Assembly: GCF_029360775.1 (NCBI RefSeq)
Contig: NZ_JARKMZ010000025.1
Coordinates: 27,027-91,026, forward strand
Reading direction: 5' to 3'
DNA from: Daejeonella sp. H1SJ63
Lineage (GTDB): Bacteria > Bacteroidota > Bacteroidia > Sphingobacteriales > Sphingobacteriaceae
DNA: 64,000 bases
Shown here: positions 1 through 8,943 of the stretch, in pieces
Position numbering within the stretch: position 1 is the stretch's first letter
How the letters are laid out: every line of letters begins with the position of its first letter
The notes under the pieces: generated by a model
The model's input: only the letters and a program-made list of their open reading frames with translations
Databases searched by the model: none
What the model was told of the DNA's origin: nothing
Made by a program: the position numbers and the translations under genes

Positions 1-1
1 C

Positions 2-184
2 GGAAAAGAACCAGATATTTCATTTGTCCCAACACCGGAAGATATCAGAGACAAGTATCAGTATTTCACAGAAGCACGTATGGAAAAACTTCGCTCTATC
101 GGCTATAGTCTGGAATTTTTCAGTCTGGAAAAAGGAGTTGAAGATTACGTAAAAAACTATCTGGTACCGGGCAAATATTTATAA
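2..184 (+). CDS. hldD: ADP-L-glycero-D-manno-heptose 6-epimerase, C-terminal fragment
   Basis: Only the last 60 codons are present; the gene begins left of the window. The tail carries PTPEDIRDKYQYFTEA, KLRSIGY and the ending DYVKNYLVPGKYL, which match my recollection of the C-terminus of HldD/RfaD, the SDR-type epimerase that makes ADP-L-glycero-D-manno-heptose for lipopolysaccharide core. The catalytic Tyr/Lys and the Rossmann motif lie outside the window, so the call rests on the tail alone. It converges on the minus-strand permease gene and the two stop codons overlap by 6 bp, so no separate terminator separates them. Confidence 0.75.
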   Translation, partial: GKEPDISFVPTPEDIRDKYQYFTEARMEKLRSIGYSLEFFSLEKGVEDYVKNYLVPGKYL

Positions 185-1408
185 GGCCTCCTTTAAGCTC
201 ATTGAATTTCTTACACTCAGGCGGGAAGAAATTGCAGAAGCTATAATTGAAACTAAAAACACAGTCCCGAAAACAAGGAAAAAATCTGTCAGCTTGATCC
301 CTACAGGATAAGCACTGATCATCAGATTGTTACCCGACATTTCGATAAAGCCAAACTGCTGCTGCAAAAGGATGAATATGAGTCCGGCTAACATCCCTGC
401 CAAACAACCCAGCATAGAGATCATCATTCCCTCCAGAAAGAAGATGCCCTTAATAAGCCGGTTATTTGCCCCTAAACTGCTTAAAACAGCAATATCCTGT
501 CGTTTATCAATAACCAGCATTGTCAGTGAACCGATAATATTAAATATAGCAATGATCAGTACAAAAGTCAGAATCAGAAATATGGCCCATTTTTCTGAAT
601 TGAGGATTTTATAAAGCAGTTCATTCTGCTGGCTGCGATTCCTGATTACAAAATCCCTGCCAAGCAATTCTTGCAGTTCAGACTGGAAGTTATCAACCAA
701 TACTCCGGGATGTGTATTGATCTCAATACTGGAAATCAGGGTGCTTTCGCCGAGCAGATTCCGCGCGAAACTCAGGGGCACAATCATGGTATTATCAAAT
801 TCCTGTTGTACAGAAAATACTCCTGAAGGATAAATAGAACCCACGCTAAACTCATCAGCAGGATTGATTGAATTAATAGCCCCCTTTCGCGGAGCATAAA
901 CATCTAAAGTCTGAAACTCATCATTAAGGTTCACCGAAAGATAATTCTGCAATGCGGCACCGATCACTGCATAGTCCTGTCCGCGGTTCCACAGCATAAA
1001 GCTGCCGCTTGAAATAACAGAATCCAATCCCGGTTTACCTTTTGTAAAACCCTCGCTTACTCCCTTAACCAGAGCAATAGACTGACTTTTCCCGTATCTG
1101 ACCAGTGCTTTCTCCTGTAATACCTCAGTATAGCTGATTATTCTTCTGTCATTTTTCAATGTCTCAAACCGCGCGTCTGCAGGATCGAAAGTTTTGCCTT
1201 TAAGTGCCTCAATTCTTAACTCCGGACTGAATGTATTGTACATGGATAGTACAATATTCTCAAAACCATTGAATACAGAAAGGATAATGATCAGCGCCGC
1301 ACTTCCTACAAAAACACCCAGCATTGAAATCCCCGAAATAAAGTTTATCGCATTGACAGACTTTTTAGAAAACAGGTACCTTTTTGCTATGTAATAGGAA
1401 GTGTTCAA
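179..1408 (-). CDS. LolC/LolE-family lipoprotein-releasing ABC permease
   Basis: 409-residue FtsX/MacB-type permease. It has the family layout: one membrane helix at about 25-47, a large periplasmic domain (about 50-270), then three helices near 275-300, 322-350 and 372-395. The N-terminus (IAKRYLFSKKSVNAINFIS, followed by GVFVGSAALIIILSVFNG) is typical of LolC/LolE, which extract lipoproteins from the inner membrane with the ATPase LolD. No lolD is adjacent; in Bacteroidota this permease is often encoded apart from its ATPase. It lies 11 bp downstream of the MBL hydrolase gene and probably shares its promoter. Its 3' end overlaps the hldD end on the other strand. Confidence 0.85.
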   Translation of the reverse strand: MNTSYYIAKRYLFSKKSVNAINFISGISMLGVFVGSAALIIILSVFNGFENIVLSMYNTFSPELRIEALKGKTFDPADARFETLKNDRRIISYTEVLQEKALVRYGKSQSIALVKGVSEGFTKGKPGLDSVISSGSFMLWNRGQDYAVIGAALQNYLSVNLNDEFQTLDVYAPRKGAINSINPADEFSVGSIYPSGVFSVQQEFDNTMIVPLSFARNLLGESTLISSIEINTHPGVLVDNFQSELQELLGRDFVIRNRSQQNELLYKILNSEKWAIFLILTFVLIIAIFNIIGSLTMLVIDKRQDIAVLSSLGANNRLIKGIFFLEGMMISMLGCLAGMLAGLIFILLQQQFGFIEMSGNNLMISAYPVGIKLTDFFLVFGTVFLVSIIASAISSRLSVRNSMSLKEAL

Positions 1409-1419
1409 TTGATCTGTCT

Positions 1420-2058
1420 TTAACTCAGGAAGGGATTATGTTGTTTTTCAAAGCCGATACTGGTAGAAGGTCCGTGGCCCGGAAAGACCCTGACCTCATC
1501 GGGTAATGTAAACAGTTTTTCGCGGATGTTTGAGATCAGCAGATCAAAATTACCACCCGGAAGATCCGTACGGCCTATACTTCTGTAAAATAAAACATCA
1601 CCACCAATGATAAACTGATCTTCTTTACTATAAAAACACAAATGTGCGGGCGAATGCCCTGGGGCAAAGATCAGATCCAGCTCTGAATTGCCAAATTTCA
1701 CAGTTCCGCTTTCAGGTAAATAGACTTCGGGAAGCGGAGAAACATCATAACGAATTCCCATCTGGGGAGCATAGGATACCACAGAATTTATTACTGCCTG
1801 CTCGCCCTTATGAAACTGAGGTAATAAGCCATAAGTATCGAAAATAAATTTATTCCCGAGCACATGGTCTATATGGCAATGAGTATTCAGGAGCAATACC
1901 GGTTTAAGATCACTATCGGCAATGAATTTTAAAAATGCATTCTGCTCATCTCCGGTATACATTCCCGGGTCAATGATCACACATTCCCGACTTTCGTCGA
2001 AAAGTACATAAGTATTCTCCTGATAAGGATTAAAAGCAAAAGATTTGATCTGAATCAT
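1420..2058 (-). CDS. MBL-fold metallo-hydrolase (glyoxalase II-like)
   Basis: 212-residue metallo-beta-lactamase fold hydrolase. The zinc site is complete: H60-x-H62-x-D64-H65 (THCHIDH), H134 in APGHSP, D154 in GGDVLF and H195 in FPGHGP. Bacterial relatives of this size hydrolyse glutathione- or other thiol-thioesters, but the substrate cannot be read from sequence. The start is well set: a TACTTTTG -7 box ends 5 nt before this ATG, so the transcript should be nearly leaderless. It is the first gene of a two-gene unit with the LolC/E-like permease 11 bp downstream; no functional link between them is evident. Confidence 0.85.
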   Translation of the reverse strand: MIQIKSFAFNPYQENTYVLFDESRECVIIDPGMYTGDEQNAFLKFIADSDLKPVLLLNTHCHIDHVLGNKFIFDTYGLLPQFHKGEQAVINSVVSYAPQMGIRYDVSPLPEVYLPESGTVKFGNSELDLIFAPGHSPAHLCFYSKEDQFIIGGDVLFYRSIGRTDLPGGNFDLLISNIREKLFTLPDEVRVFPGHGPSTSIGFEKQHNPFLS

Positions 2059-2063
2059 AATTA

Positions 2064-2071
2064 CAAAAGTA
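2064..2071 (-). promoter_or_regulatory. Bacteroidota -7 box TACTTTTG for the MBL/permease unit
   Basis: Reading the minus strand, TACTTTTG sits 5 nt before the ATG at 2058, with TTTG 16 bp further upstream as a -33-like element. It fits the TAnnTTTG consensus of the Bacteroidota primary sigma factor. Transcription would begin at or within a few bases of the start codon. Confidence 0.7.
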
Positions 2072-2113
2072 CCAAATTCCTGCCGTTCAAAGCGGATAAG
2101 ACCCGCATATGCA

Positions 2114-3415
2114 TTAATTCAGTACCGGATTCTTACGGCTTAATCTGTAAATCATCAGGGCAGCTCTCTGAATAAGCAGCGGAAACTCTTTCAGATTAAT
2201 TACTTCGCCCGGTTTATGAGCACCGCCTCCGGAAGCACCCATTCCGTCCAGACTGTCTACGTATTTGGCAATATCAGAAATATCACCCGCACCACGCGCG
2301 CCCGGATCACCGGCTTTGGTTGCTCCGATACTCATATCCTGCGTAATACGGTCGAGATATTTAACAAGATTATAGTTTCCTTCCGTAGGTTCCATTGCAG
2401 GCAGACCGTCAGTGAATGAAATGCTGGCAGAAGTTCCGTTAAGGTTCTGAGATACGATAGCCTTCATCTTTTCTCTCGCCCTGTCTCTCTGAGCTTCTGA
2501 AATAAAACGAAGATCTCCGGCCACAAAAGCTGCCGGCGAAATTATATTGGTCTTACCGATAGCTTCCATCCTTGCATTGGCAGGATCAAGGCGGATCTCT
2601 GAGCCACCACTGATCAAACCAGGATTAAAAGTCAGGTATTTTTCATCCTTCAACTGAGTTCTGAACTCATTGATGATACGCGCAGCTTCATAAATAGCTC
2701 CATAACCTGCATTTTCGCTGAAGATTCCTGCCGAATGACCTGTTTTGGCCGTAACATTCAAAGTCCAGCCTCCGATACCTCTTCTGGCTACGGCAACGGT
2801 ATTTAATCCCTGAGCACCTTCAAAGCCTAAAGCAATATCAGTTGTTTTTGCGCGCTCAATAAAATCCTTTCTGGCCACCTCATGCGGAGAACCCGAACTC
2901 TCCTCATCTCCGGTGAAATATGCAATAATTTGTGTGTTTTTTAATAAGCCCAGTTCATGTAATGCTTTCAGGGCAGATATCATAACCACATTACCGCCCT
3001 TCATATCGTTTACTCCCTGTCCGGTGGCGGTAGAGTCGTTCAGTTTCTGATAAGGACTAAATTCCATATCCAGCTCAAAAACCGTATCCAGATGCCCGAT
3101 AAGAAACAGACGCTTTCCCTGAGTGCCTTTACGGCTTGCAACAAGATGCCCTGCACGGCGCAATGAATCAGGCAGATTAACCCATTCAGTAGTAAAACCC
3201 AGTTTGTCGAGCTCCCGGCGATAAACCGCTCCCACTTTCCTTACCCCATCCACATTCAGGGTTCCGCTATTGATATTGACTGATTCTATCAGCAGTTCTT
3301 CAGCTTCACCGTAATGGGCTTTTATATAATCAATGATCTTCTTTTCATCCTTGCTCAATTGAGCCGAGGCACTGTGTGCCAAAAGGAGAAATACAAGTAA
3401 ATAAAGTAATTTCAT
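2114..3415 (-). CDS. Secreted M20-family zinc peptidase
   Basis: Dinuclear zinc exopeptidase of the M20 family (glutamate carboxypeptidase/PepT-like). I place the start at the second Met (3415), giving 433 residues: it begins a clean signal peptide (MKLLYLLVFLLLAHSASAQ) and its ATG overlaps the gldD stop as TGATG; a longer start at 3427 adds only four residues. Visible motifs: GHLDTVFE (zinc His/Asp), GVNDMKGGNVV (bridging Asp), GDEESSG (catalytic Glu pair), a dimerisation domain in the middle, and the late GARGAGDISD and GGAHKPGE segments. The product is probably periplasmic; its peptide substrate is unknown. Confidence 0.85.
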   Translation of the reverse strand: MKLLYLLVFLLLAHSASAQLSKDEKKIIDYIKAHYGEAEELLIESVNINSGTLNVDGVRKVGAVYRRELDKLGFTTEWVNLPDSLRRAGHLVASRKGTQGKRLFLIGHLDTVFELDMEFSPYQKLNDSTATGQGVNDMKGGNVVMISALKALHELGLLKNTQIIAYFTGDEESSGSPHEVARKDFIERAKTTDIALGFEGAQGLNTVAVARRGIGGWTLNVTAKTGHSAGIFSENAGYGAIYEAARIINEFRTQLKDEKYLTFNPGLISGGSEIRLDPANARMEAIGKTNIISPAAFVAGDLRFISEAQRDRAREKMKAIVSQNLNGTSASISFTDGLPAMEPTEGNYNLVKYLDRITQDMSIGATKAGDPGARGAGDISDIAKYVDSLDGMGASGGGAHKPGEVINLKEFPLLIQRAALMIYRLSRKNPVLN

Positions 3416-3996
3416 CACTTTTTCCATTTAAATGTTTTAATCATTAAATCTATATCCTTTTTTACAAAATCCAATACCGGTTTTATAGAATCAAGCCGGG
3501 GCTGCTCATTAAAATACAAGGCTCCGCGAAGATAATTTTGTGTACTGTCTGTTAAAAAGAACTGAACAGAAGAAGCCGTATTGCCCTCAATCGAATAATA
3601 GATCCCATAAACCTTACGGTCAGGATAAGATATTACTGCCTCATCAATAGCAGTTGCTTTTACGGTATGTTTAAATGCAAAAGTACGGGCATCTTCAATC
3701 AGCTGATTAAATTGCTTTTCAGAATTTATGGGCTGATAACTTAAATGAATCCTGCCATTAAAACCCGGATAACTTACATCAAGCCAGCAGGGCTTTGCAT
3801 CCCTGTTTTTATCAGGCTGTACCTGTGCATATACCGGATAATCAAAAGTATATGGACAATCGGAAGAATAAGTCTGATATTTTTTTTGGGGAAGATCTAT
3901 CCTGAAATAACCACGGGGTTTAGGAGAGTAATCTGCAGAACAGGAAGCCAGGATAAAGCAAATAAATAAAAAAATATATTTAAAGTGCCTTATCAT
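3415..3996 (-). CDS. gldD: Gliding motility-type lipoprotein GldD
   Basis: 193-residue lipoprotein with a clear lipobox (LASC, Cys at about 19) after an N-terminal hydrophobic stretch. The mature start YSPKPRGYFRIDLP and the PYTFDYPVYA segment match GldD, an envelope lipoprotein required for gliding in Flavobacterium johnsoniae and also widespread in non-gliding Bacteroidota. Its ATG overlaps the stop of aroE as TGATG, and its stop overlaps the start of the M20 peptidase in the same way, so three genes look translationally coupled. Presence of gldD alone does not show that this organism glides. Confidence 0.88.
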   Translation of the reverse strand: MIRHFKYIFLFICFILASCSADYSPKPRGYFRIDLPQKKYQTYSSDCPYTFDYPVYAQVQPDKNRDAKPCWLDVSYPGFNGRIHLSYQPINSEKQFNQLIEDARTFAFKHTVKATAIDEAVISYPDRKVYGIYYSIEGNTASSVQFFLTDSTQNYLRGALYFNEQPRLDSIKPVLDFVKKDIDLMIKTFKWKK

Positions 3997-4775
3997 CAGC
4001 TATTCCATATTTCCCATGACTTTTCAGCCTGCAGATGAAGCATTTCCATACCGTTCTTGCATGCTGCACCCTGCGCTTTTCCCCTCTTCAAAAACTCTGT
4101 TTCTGCAGGGTTATAAACCAGGTCATAGAGTAAATGCTTAGCGCCAAGCATGTCATACGGAATATCAGCGCATTCCTCAATGTTTGGAAATGTTCCAAGT
4201 GGCGTTGTATTAACAATAAGAAAATACTCATTCATAATTTCAGAGCTAAGTTTCTTATAGGTTAATTGCTTCCCAACAGCCTTTCTTGATACCGTACGAT
4301 AGGATATACCCAGTTTATTCAAAACATAGGCAACAGCTCTGGCAGCACCTCCGTTACCAAGAATCAGCGCCTTTTGATGATGCTTTTTTATTAATGGTTT
4401 TAATGATTCCTCAAAAGCAATTGCATCGGTATTGTATCCTTCCAGTCTGACATTCATTGATGAAAGTTCTCCGCTGAAAAAAGCCTCTACCGGCTGATGA
4501 TTGACAATTTTAATACAATTTACCGCATCAATCTCTTTTGCAGCAGGATCGATCTTATCAAGATAGTACATTACCCCTATCTTATGAGGGACGGTTACGT
4601 TTAATCCGCAAAGCTCGGGAATTCCCTTAATCAGATCAGGCAGATCACTCAGATTTGGCAGCGGGTAAAGGTCGTACTGGTAATTATCAAGTTCTTCCTT
4701 CCCGAACTTTTCAGTAAAATATTTTTTTGAAAAAGAATGAGTAAGGGGATACCCTATGAGTCCGTATTTTTTCAT
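3996..4775 (-). CDS. aroE: Shikimate dehydrogenase
   Basis: 259-residue NADP-dependent shikimate dehydrogenase, which reduces 3-dehydroshikimate to shikimate in aromatic amino acid synthesis. Key motifs: GYPLTHSFSKKY (substrate Ser pair), LNVTVPHK (catalytic Lys), YNTDA (Asp of the Lys/Asp pair), GNGGAARA (NADP-binding loop) and VNTTPLGTFP. It is slightly shorter than the E. coli enzyme but complete. It lies 41 bp downstream of the comA-like gene and is fused by a TGATG overlap to gldD. Confidence 0.93.
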   Translation of the reverse strand: MKKYGLIGYPLTHSFSKKYFTEKFGKEELDNYQYDLYPLPNLSDLPDLIKGIPELCGLNVTVPHKIGVMYYLDKIDPAAKEIDAVNCIKIVNHQPVEAFFSGELSSMNVRLEGYNTDAIAFEESLKPLIKKHHQKALILGNGGAARAVAYVLNKLGISYRTVSRKAVGKQLTYKKLSSEIMNEYFLIVNTTPLGTFPNIEECADIPYDMLGAKHLLYDLVYNPAETEFLKRGKAQGAACKNGMEMLHLQAEKSWEIWNS

Positions 4776-4816
4776 TATTTATTCCTCCTTTTGAATCTGA
4801 GAAAACAGGTTAAAAC

Positions 4817-5584
4817 CTATATTTCAAGATTCAAAAAATGATCGAAAGTGTCGCTTCTTAACCCAAGGCGTAATGTCTCAACAGGGATAACGTCAGCGGG
4901 AGCAATATTTCCAAGGTTGATATTTGAACCGATAAGCTTTATAAACCAAACCTGCTGTGCCTTCTGTGGAGCTTCCCAGATGATCGTTTCTGCAGGTATC
5001 TGAGTCAGAATTTCATCCACAAGTCCCTGTCTTACTTCTCCTGAATCCCTGTACAATCCAACATTGCCACTTTCTCTGGCCTCTGCAATTACTTTCCAGC
5101 TTCCTGCCTGAATCTCAGCCTGCATCAGACTAATCCATTTATATGGAGCAAATATCTTTGCTGCATCTTTTGAACCAACCTCAGAGATTACAGTAACCTG
5201 CTCACTAAGCTTGCTGATATATTCACATTTTTGCTCATGGGGGATCGTGATAGAACCATCAGAAACCTCTGCATACTGCATATCATATTTATCCAATACC
5301 CTGCGATAATCATCAAACTGATTTCTGATTACAAAAGCTTCGAAAAGAGTACCCCCAAAATATACCGGGATGTTTGCGTCGCGATACACCTTTAATTTAT
5401 CCTCAAGATTTGGCGTAACATAAGATGTAGACCAACCTAATTTCACAATGTCGGTATGCGGACCTGCAACTTCCAGAAAATCTTCGATCTGTCGTACACT
5501 CAGGCCCTTATCCATAACCATGGTAAGCCCATTGAGGCGTGGTTTCTGGGTACGCTCAGGGATATTTTTTAAACTATAGTTCAT
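4817..5584 (-). CDS. comA: Phosphosulfolactate synthase (ComA family)
   Basis: 255-residue TIM-barrel protein of the ComA family, which adds sulfite to phosphoenolpyruvate to give (R)-phospho-3-sulfolactate. Recognisable segments are LTMVMDKGLSVRQIEDFLEV, DIVKLGWSTSYV, PVYFGGTLFEAF and YAEVSDGSITIPHE. In methanogens the product leads to coenzyme M. Bacteroidota do not make coenzyme M; a role in sulfonate or sulfonolipid precursors is only inference. None of the other coenzyme M genes is nearby. It is the first gene of a run towards aroE and gldD. No exact -7 box was found in the 133 bp upstream. Confidence 0.85.
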   Translation of the reverse strand: MNYSLKNIPERTQKPRLNGLTMVMDKGLSVRQIEDFLEVAGPHTDIVKLGWSTSYVTPNLEDKLKVYRDANIPVYFGGTLFEAFVIRNQFDDYRRVLDKYDMQYAEVSDGSITIPHEQKCEYISKLSEQVTVISEVGSKDAAKIFAPYKWISLMQAEIQAGSWKVIAEARESGNVGLYRDSGEVRQGLVDEILTQIPAETIIWEAPQKAQQVWFIKLIGSNINLGNIAPADVIPVETLRLGLRSDTFDHFLNLEI

Positions 5585-5717
5585 CTGTATTTTTGTTCAA
5601 TTGGATAAAGGATGAGCCCTGTTTTTTAATTATTCGCGAAGGAAAGCAGTCTCATATTTATTCTGCAAATCTCCAAAAAAAAATCAAATCCTAAAGACAC
5701 AATTAATTAATTCACAC

Positions 5718-7121
5718 TTAACGTGTATATCGGTTGATAATATCTACAATAACCTTGTTTTCATGAAGCTGGGGCAGATATTCAAATAAAATATGATGCT
5801 TTTCAGGATCTGCATTCAATGCGGTTTCAAGATACACCAATGCTTCACTGAACTGATGAGCGGCAAACAGGTAGGCTACCATTCTGTAATAAAGCTCTGC
5901 AGAATCGGGATTATTCTTGATACCATCTGAGATGATCTCAATGGCGCTGTCAAGCTTATCCTGCTCAAACAGGATAGAAGAATAATCAAGCCATGCCTCT
6001 ATATCTACCGGATTAAGTTCCAGAACCTTTTCATAAGCCTTTTCAGATTCATCAAGCTGTTTCAGCTTATATTGAGCATCTGCAATCGCAAACCAGTAAT
6101 CTGCATTTTTATCATCCAGATCCAGAGCCTTTTTATAAAAATACAGCGACTCAAAATATCTTTCTTCAAAATCAAGTGTCACTCCTATTCCAAACCAGGC
6201 ATCTGATTGCAAAGGATCAATCTTAACCGCCTTTTTATAATAAGAACGTGCTTCATCCATCCTCTCCAGCTTTTCATAACACTCCCCAATTGCACAATAA
6301 GTATCCCCGCTTGGCGGTTCATATTCAAAAGTCTGTTTATAAACCTCAATGGCTTCAGTATATCGGTCCAGATGCACAAGGGCATTCCCTTTATTAAAAT
6401 AAGCGGAGGCAAAATTATCCTTAATCAGAATAGCATAATCGTAGGCATCAATAGACTTCTCATAAAGATCCATCTTGTTGAAAGCATTCCCCAGATTATA
6501 CCAGGCAGCATATGAATAAGGCTCATTATCAATATACTGCTCATAAAATTTAATACTTTCCTCCTGTTTATCCAGAACATCGTAGCAAAATGCAAGTTCA
6601 TAAAGTGCATCCTGATTTTCCATATTCTGATGGAGACATTGCTTCAGATAAACCACTGCACTTTCATAATCGCCCATACTTTGATAAACATACGCGATAT
6701 GTAATAAGATCTCATCGGTATTTTCGGCAAGTTCCAGAGCCTTTTCATAATTATCCAGAGCCTCCTGATGTCTTTCCATCCCCTCGTAAATATTAGCCCT
6801 GATTGTATAAATATCAGCATCGGAAGGCTCCAGTAATTCAGCTCTGCTAAGCGATCCAAAGGCCTGGTCGAACTGATTGGTGGCTACAAAAAGCTGTGCC
6901 TGCTTAATCGGAAATATTGCAGCAAAAGGATGCTGGCTTATTGCATATTCAACCACCTGCAATGCCTTTATCGGATCATTTTTCTCGATATAATACTCTA
7001 TAATATTTTCGAATGCCTGGGCATCAAAAAAATACTGATCCTGATTACGGATCATTTCCTCATATCTTTCTACCGAAAATCTGGGATCTTCGGAAAAATC
7101 AAACTCAAAATCTTCTTCCAT
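5718..7121 (-). CDS. Tetratricopeptide repeat protein
   Basis: 467-residue acidic protein built of about eleven consecutive 34-residue TPR units from about residue 40 to the end (for example AWYNLGNAFNKMDLYEKSID and ADYWFAIADAQYKLKQLDES). No signal peptide or membrane segment is visible, so it is probably cytoplasmic. TPR arrays act as protein-binding scaffolds; the partner is unknown. A 133-bp gap separates it from comA downstream. A TACTTTTG box at 7335-7342 points towards it and would leave a leader of about 200 nt. Confidence 0.8.
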   Translation of the reverse strand: MEEDFEFDFSEDPRFSVERYEEMIRNQDQYFFDAQAFENIIEYYIEKNDPIKALQVVEYAISQHPFAAIFPIKQAQLFVATNQFDQAFGSLSRAELLEPSDADIYTIRANIYEGMERHQEALDNYEKALELAENTDEILLHIAYVYQSMGDYESAVVYLKQCLHQNMENQDALYELAFCYDVLDKQEESIKFYEQYIDNEPYSYAAWYNLGNAFNKMDLYEKSIDAYDYAILIKDNFASAYFNKGNALVHLDRYTEAIEVYKQTFEYEPPSGDTYCAIGECYEKLERMDEARSYYKKAVKIDPLQSDAWFGIGVTLDFEERYFESLYFYKKALDLDDKNADYWFAIADAQYKLKQLDESEKAYEKVLELNPVDIEAWLDYSSILFEQDKLDSAIEIISDGIKNNPDSAELYYRMVAYLFAAHQFSEALVYLETALNADPEKHHILFEYLPQLHENKVIVDIINRYTR

Positions 7122-7324
7122 CCTGAAATAATATGATTAAGAACGTTCTTCCGGGCAAACCAATAATCTGCCTTATTCATGTCAATTTAAGGCAAATCGT
7201 GAAGTGATTTACTTTTATTTTTCCACATCCTGACAATAAAAAGCTAAATGGCTGAGTATAAATCAATAAAAGATGCTTCATTTGAGGAATCCATTGTGGA
7301 TATCCTGCTCCGGGGAGAAATGCT

Positions 7325-7342
7325 TAACTTTATACAAAAGTA
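7325..7342. promoter_or_regulatory. Overlapping divergent -7 boxes between TPR gene and ALDH
   Basis: On the plus strand TAACTTTA (7325-7332, one mismatch to TAnnTTTG) lies 18 nt before the ATG at 7351. On the minus strand TACTTTTG (7335-7342, exact) points to the TPR gene. The two candidates nearly abut, so polymerase binding to one could interfere with the other. Confidence 0.45.
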
Positions 7343-7350
7343 CGAATTTT

Positions 7351-8892
7351 ATGCAAACAGACATAATCCCGGTATTACAGCGCCTTGAAATCCAGACCAT
7401 TAATGAAGCAGGAAGTACAGGAAAATTATGGTTCAGCAGGGGAAAACAGCATGAAAGAACAATTTTTTCTCCGGTTGACGGGAAAGAAATTGCCAGGGTA
7501 AAATTTGCCGCTGCAGATGATTTAGAGCAAACAGTGATTACAGCAGCAGCAGCGTTTAAGATATGGCGTACCTGGCCCGCTCCAAAAAGAGGAGAAGTAA
7601 TCCGGCAGCTTGGCGATGCACTCAGGACAAAAAAGGAAGATCTGGGAAAACTGGTCAGCTATGAAATGGGCAAAAGCCTGCAGGAAGGCTATGGCGAGGT
7701 TCAGGAAATGATTGATATCTGCGATTTTGCTGTCGGCCTGTCACGTCAATTATACGGGCTCAGCATGCACTCCGAACGTCCATTACATCGCATGTATGAA
7801 CAATGGCATCCATTGGGCATTGTTGGAATTATTTCAGCATTCAATTTTCCGGTGGCAGTATGGTCGTGGAATGCCGCTTTGGCTTTGGTTTGCGGAAACG
7901 TATGTATCTGGAAACCTTCTGAAAAAACCCCTCTGACGGCTATTGCCTGTCAGCATATCATTCAAAAAGTATTTGAAGCAAACAATGTTCCGGAAGGCGT
8001 TTCCTGTTTGATTACAGGCGATAAAGCTATAGGGGAACTGATGAGTCAGGATAAACGGATTGCACTGATCTCTGCAACCGGTTCAACCCGAATGGGTAAA
8101 GAAGTTGCTGCAGCTGTGGCAGCACGCCTCGGACGCAGTTTACTTGAACTTGGAGGAAATAATGCAATCATCATCTCCAAAGATGCTGATCTGGAAATGT
8201 CGCTTGTGGGTGCTGTTTTTGGAGCCGTTGGAACTGCCGGACAGAGATGTACCAGTACCAGAAGGCTGATTATCCATGAAAGTGTCTATGATCAGTTCCG
8301 CGATAAACTGGTAAATGCCTACAAACAGCTGAAGATTGGTAACCCGCTCGATCAGAATAATCATGTTGGTCCGCTGATTGATAAGGATGCTGTAAAAAAC
8401 TATCTGAATTCAATAGAAAAGTGCAAAACTGAAGGTGGAAATTTTGTGGTAGAGGGTGGAGTACTTAAAGGTGATGGATACGAATCAGAATGTTATGTAA
8501 AACCCTGTATTGCTGAGGTAAAAAATGAATTCAGTATCGTTCAGCACGAAACTTTTGCACCCATACTGTATCTGATGAAATATAAGACCCTGGATGAAGC
8601 TATTGCCATGCAGAATGATGTTCCACAGGGACTATCATCAGCTATAATGACATTAAACCTAAGGGAAGCCGAGCAATTCCTTTCTGCTGCAGGGTCAGAT
8701 TGCGGCATCGCCAATGTCAATATCGGCACATCGGGGGCTGAGATCGGTGGAGCTTTCGGAGGAGAAAAGGAAACCGGAGGGGGGCGTGAATCAGGGTCCG
8801 ATGCCTGGAAATCTTATATGCGCCGGCAAACCAATACGATTAATTATTCTGATAAATTACCATTGGCTCAGGGAATAAAGTTTGATCTTTAA
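7351..8892 (+). CDS. amaB: ALDH7-type aldehyde dehydrogenase (aminoadipate-semialdehyde type)
   Basis: NAD-dependent aldehyde dehydrogenase whose closest recognisable class is ALDH7 (antiquitin), which oxidises alpha-aminoadipate semialdehyde/piperideine-6-carboxylate in lysine breakdown. Diagnostic segments: EMGKSLQEGYGEVQEM, SAFNFPVAVW, SATGSTRMGKE, catalytic Glu in LELGGNNAI, catalytic Cys in GTAGQRCTSTRR, and the class-typical end GGAFGGEKETGGGRESGSDA plus KLPLAQGIKFDL. I start at 7351 (513 residues) rather than 7273: the 26 extra residues look unlike the family, and a -7 box at 7325-7332 lies between the two starts. Other lysine-degradation genes are not adjacent, so the substrate is inferred from class. 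Confidence 0.88.
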   Translation: MQTDIIPVLQRLEIQTINEAGSTGKLWFSRGKQHERTIFSPVDGKEIARVKFAAADDLEQTVITAAAAFKIWRTWPAPKRGEVIRQLGDALRTKKEDLGKLVSYEMGKSLQEGYGEVQEMIDICDFAVGLSRQLYGLSMHSERPLHRMYEQWHPLGIVGIISAFNFPVAVWSWNAALALVCGNVCIWKPSEKTPLTAIACQHIIQKVFEANNVPEGVSCLITGDKAIGELMSQDKRIALISATGSTRMGKEVAAAVAARLGRSLLELGGNNAIIISKDADLEMSLVGAVFGAVGTAGQRCTSTRRLIIHESVYDQFRDKLVNAYKQLKIGNPLDQNNHVGPLIDKDAVKNYLNSIEKCKTEGGNFVVEGGVLKGDGYESECYVKPCIAEVKNEFSIVQHETFAPILYLMKYKTLDEAIAMQNDVPQGLSSAIMTLNLREAEQFLSAAGSDCGIANVNIGTSGAEIGGAFGGEKETGGGRESGSDAWKSYMRRQTNTINYSDKLPLAQGIKFDL

Positions 8893-8943
8893 GGGTTATT
8901 TCAGCTTATCATCCAGTAAAAACAGAATATAAACTGCCTAAAT

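Noticed and set aside
327-614. Open frames opposite LolC/E and other large genes
   Set aside because: Antisense to clear family members, with no signals of their own.
7273-7350. Longer start for the aldehyde dehydrogenase
   Set aside because: The extra 26 residues have no family similarity, and a -7 box at 7325-7332 lies downstream of that start.
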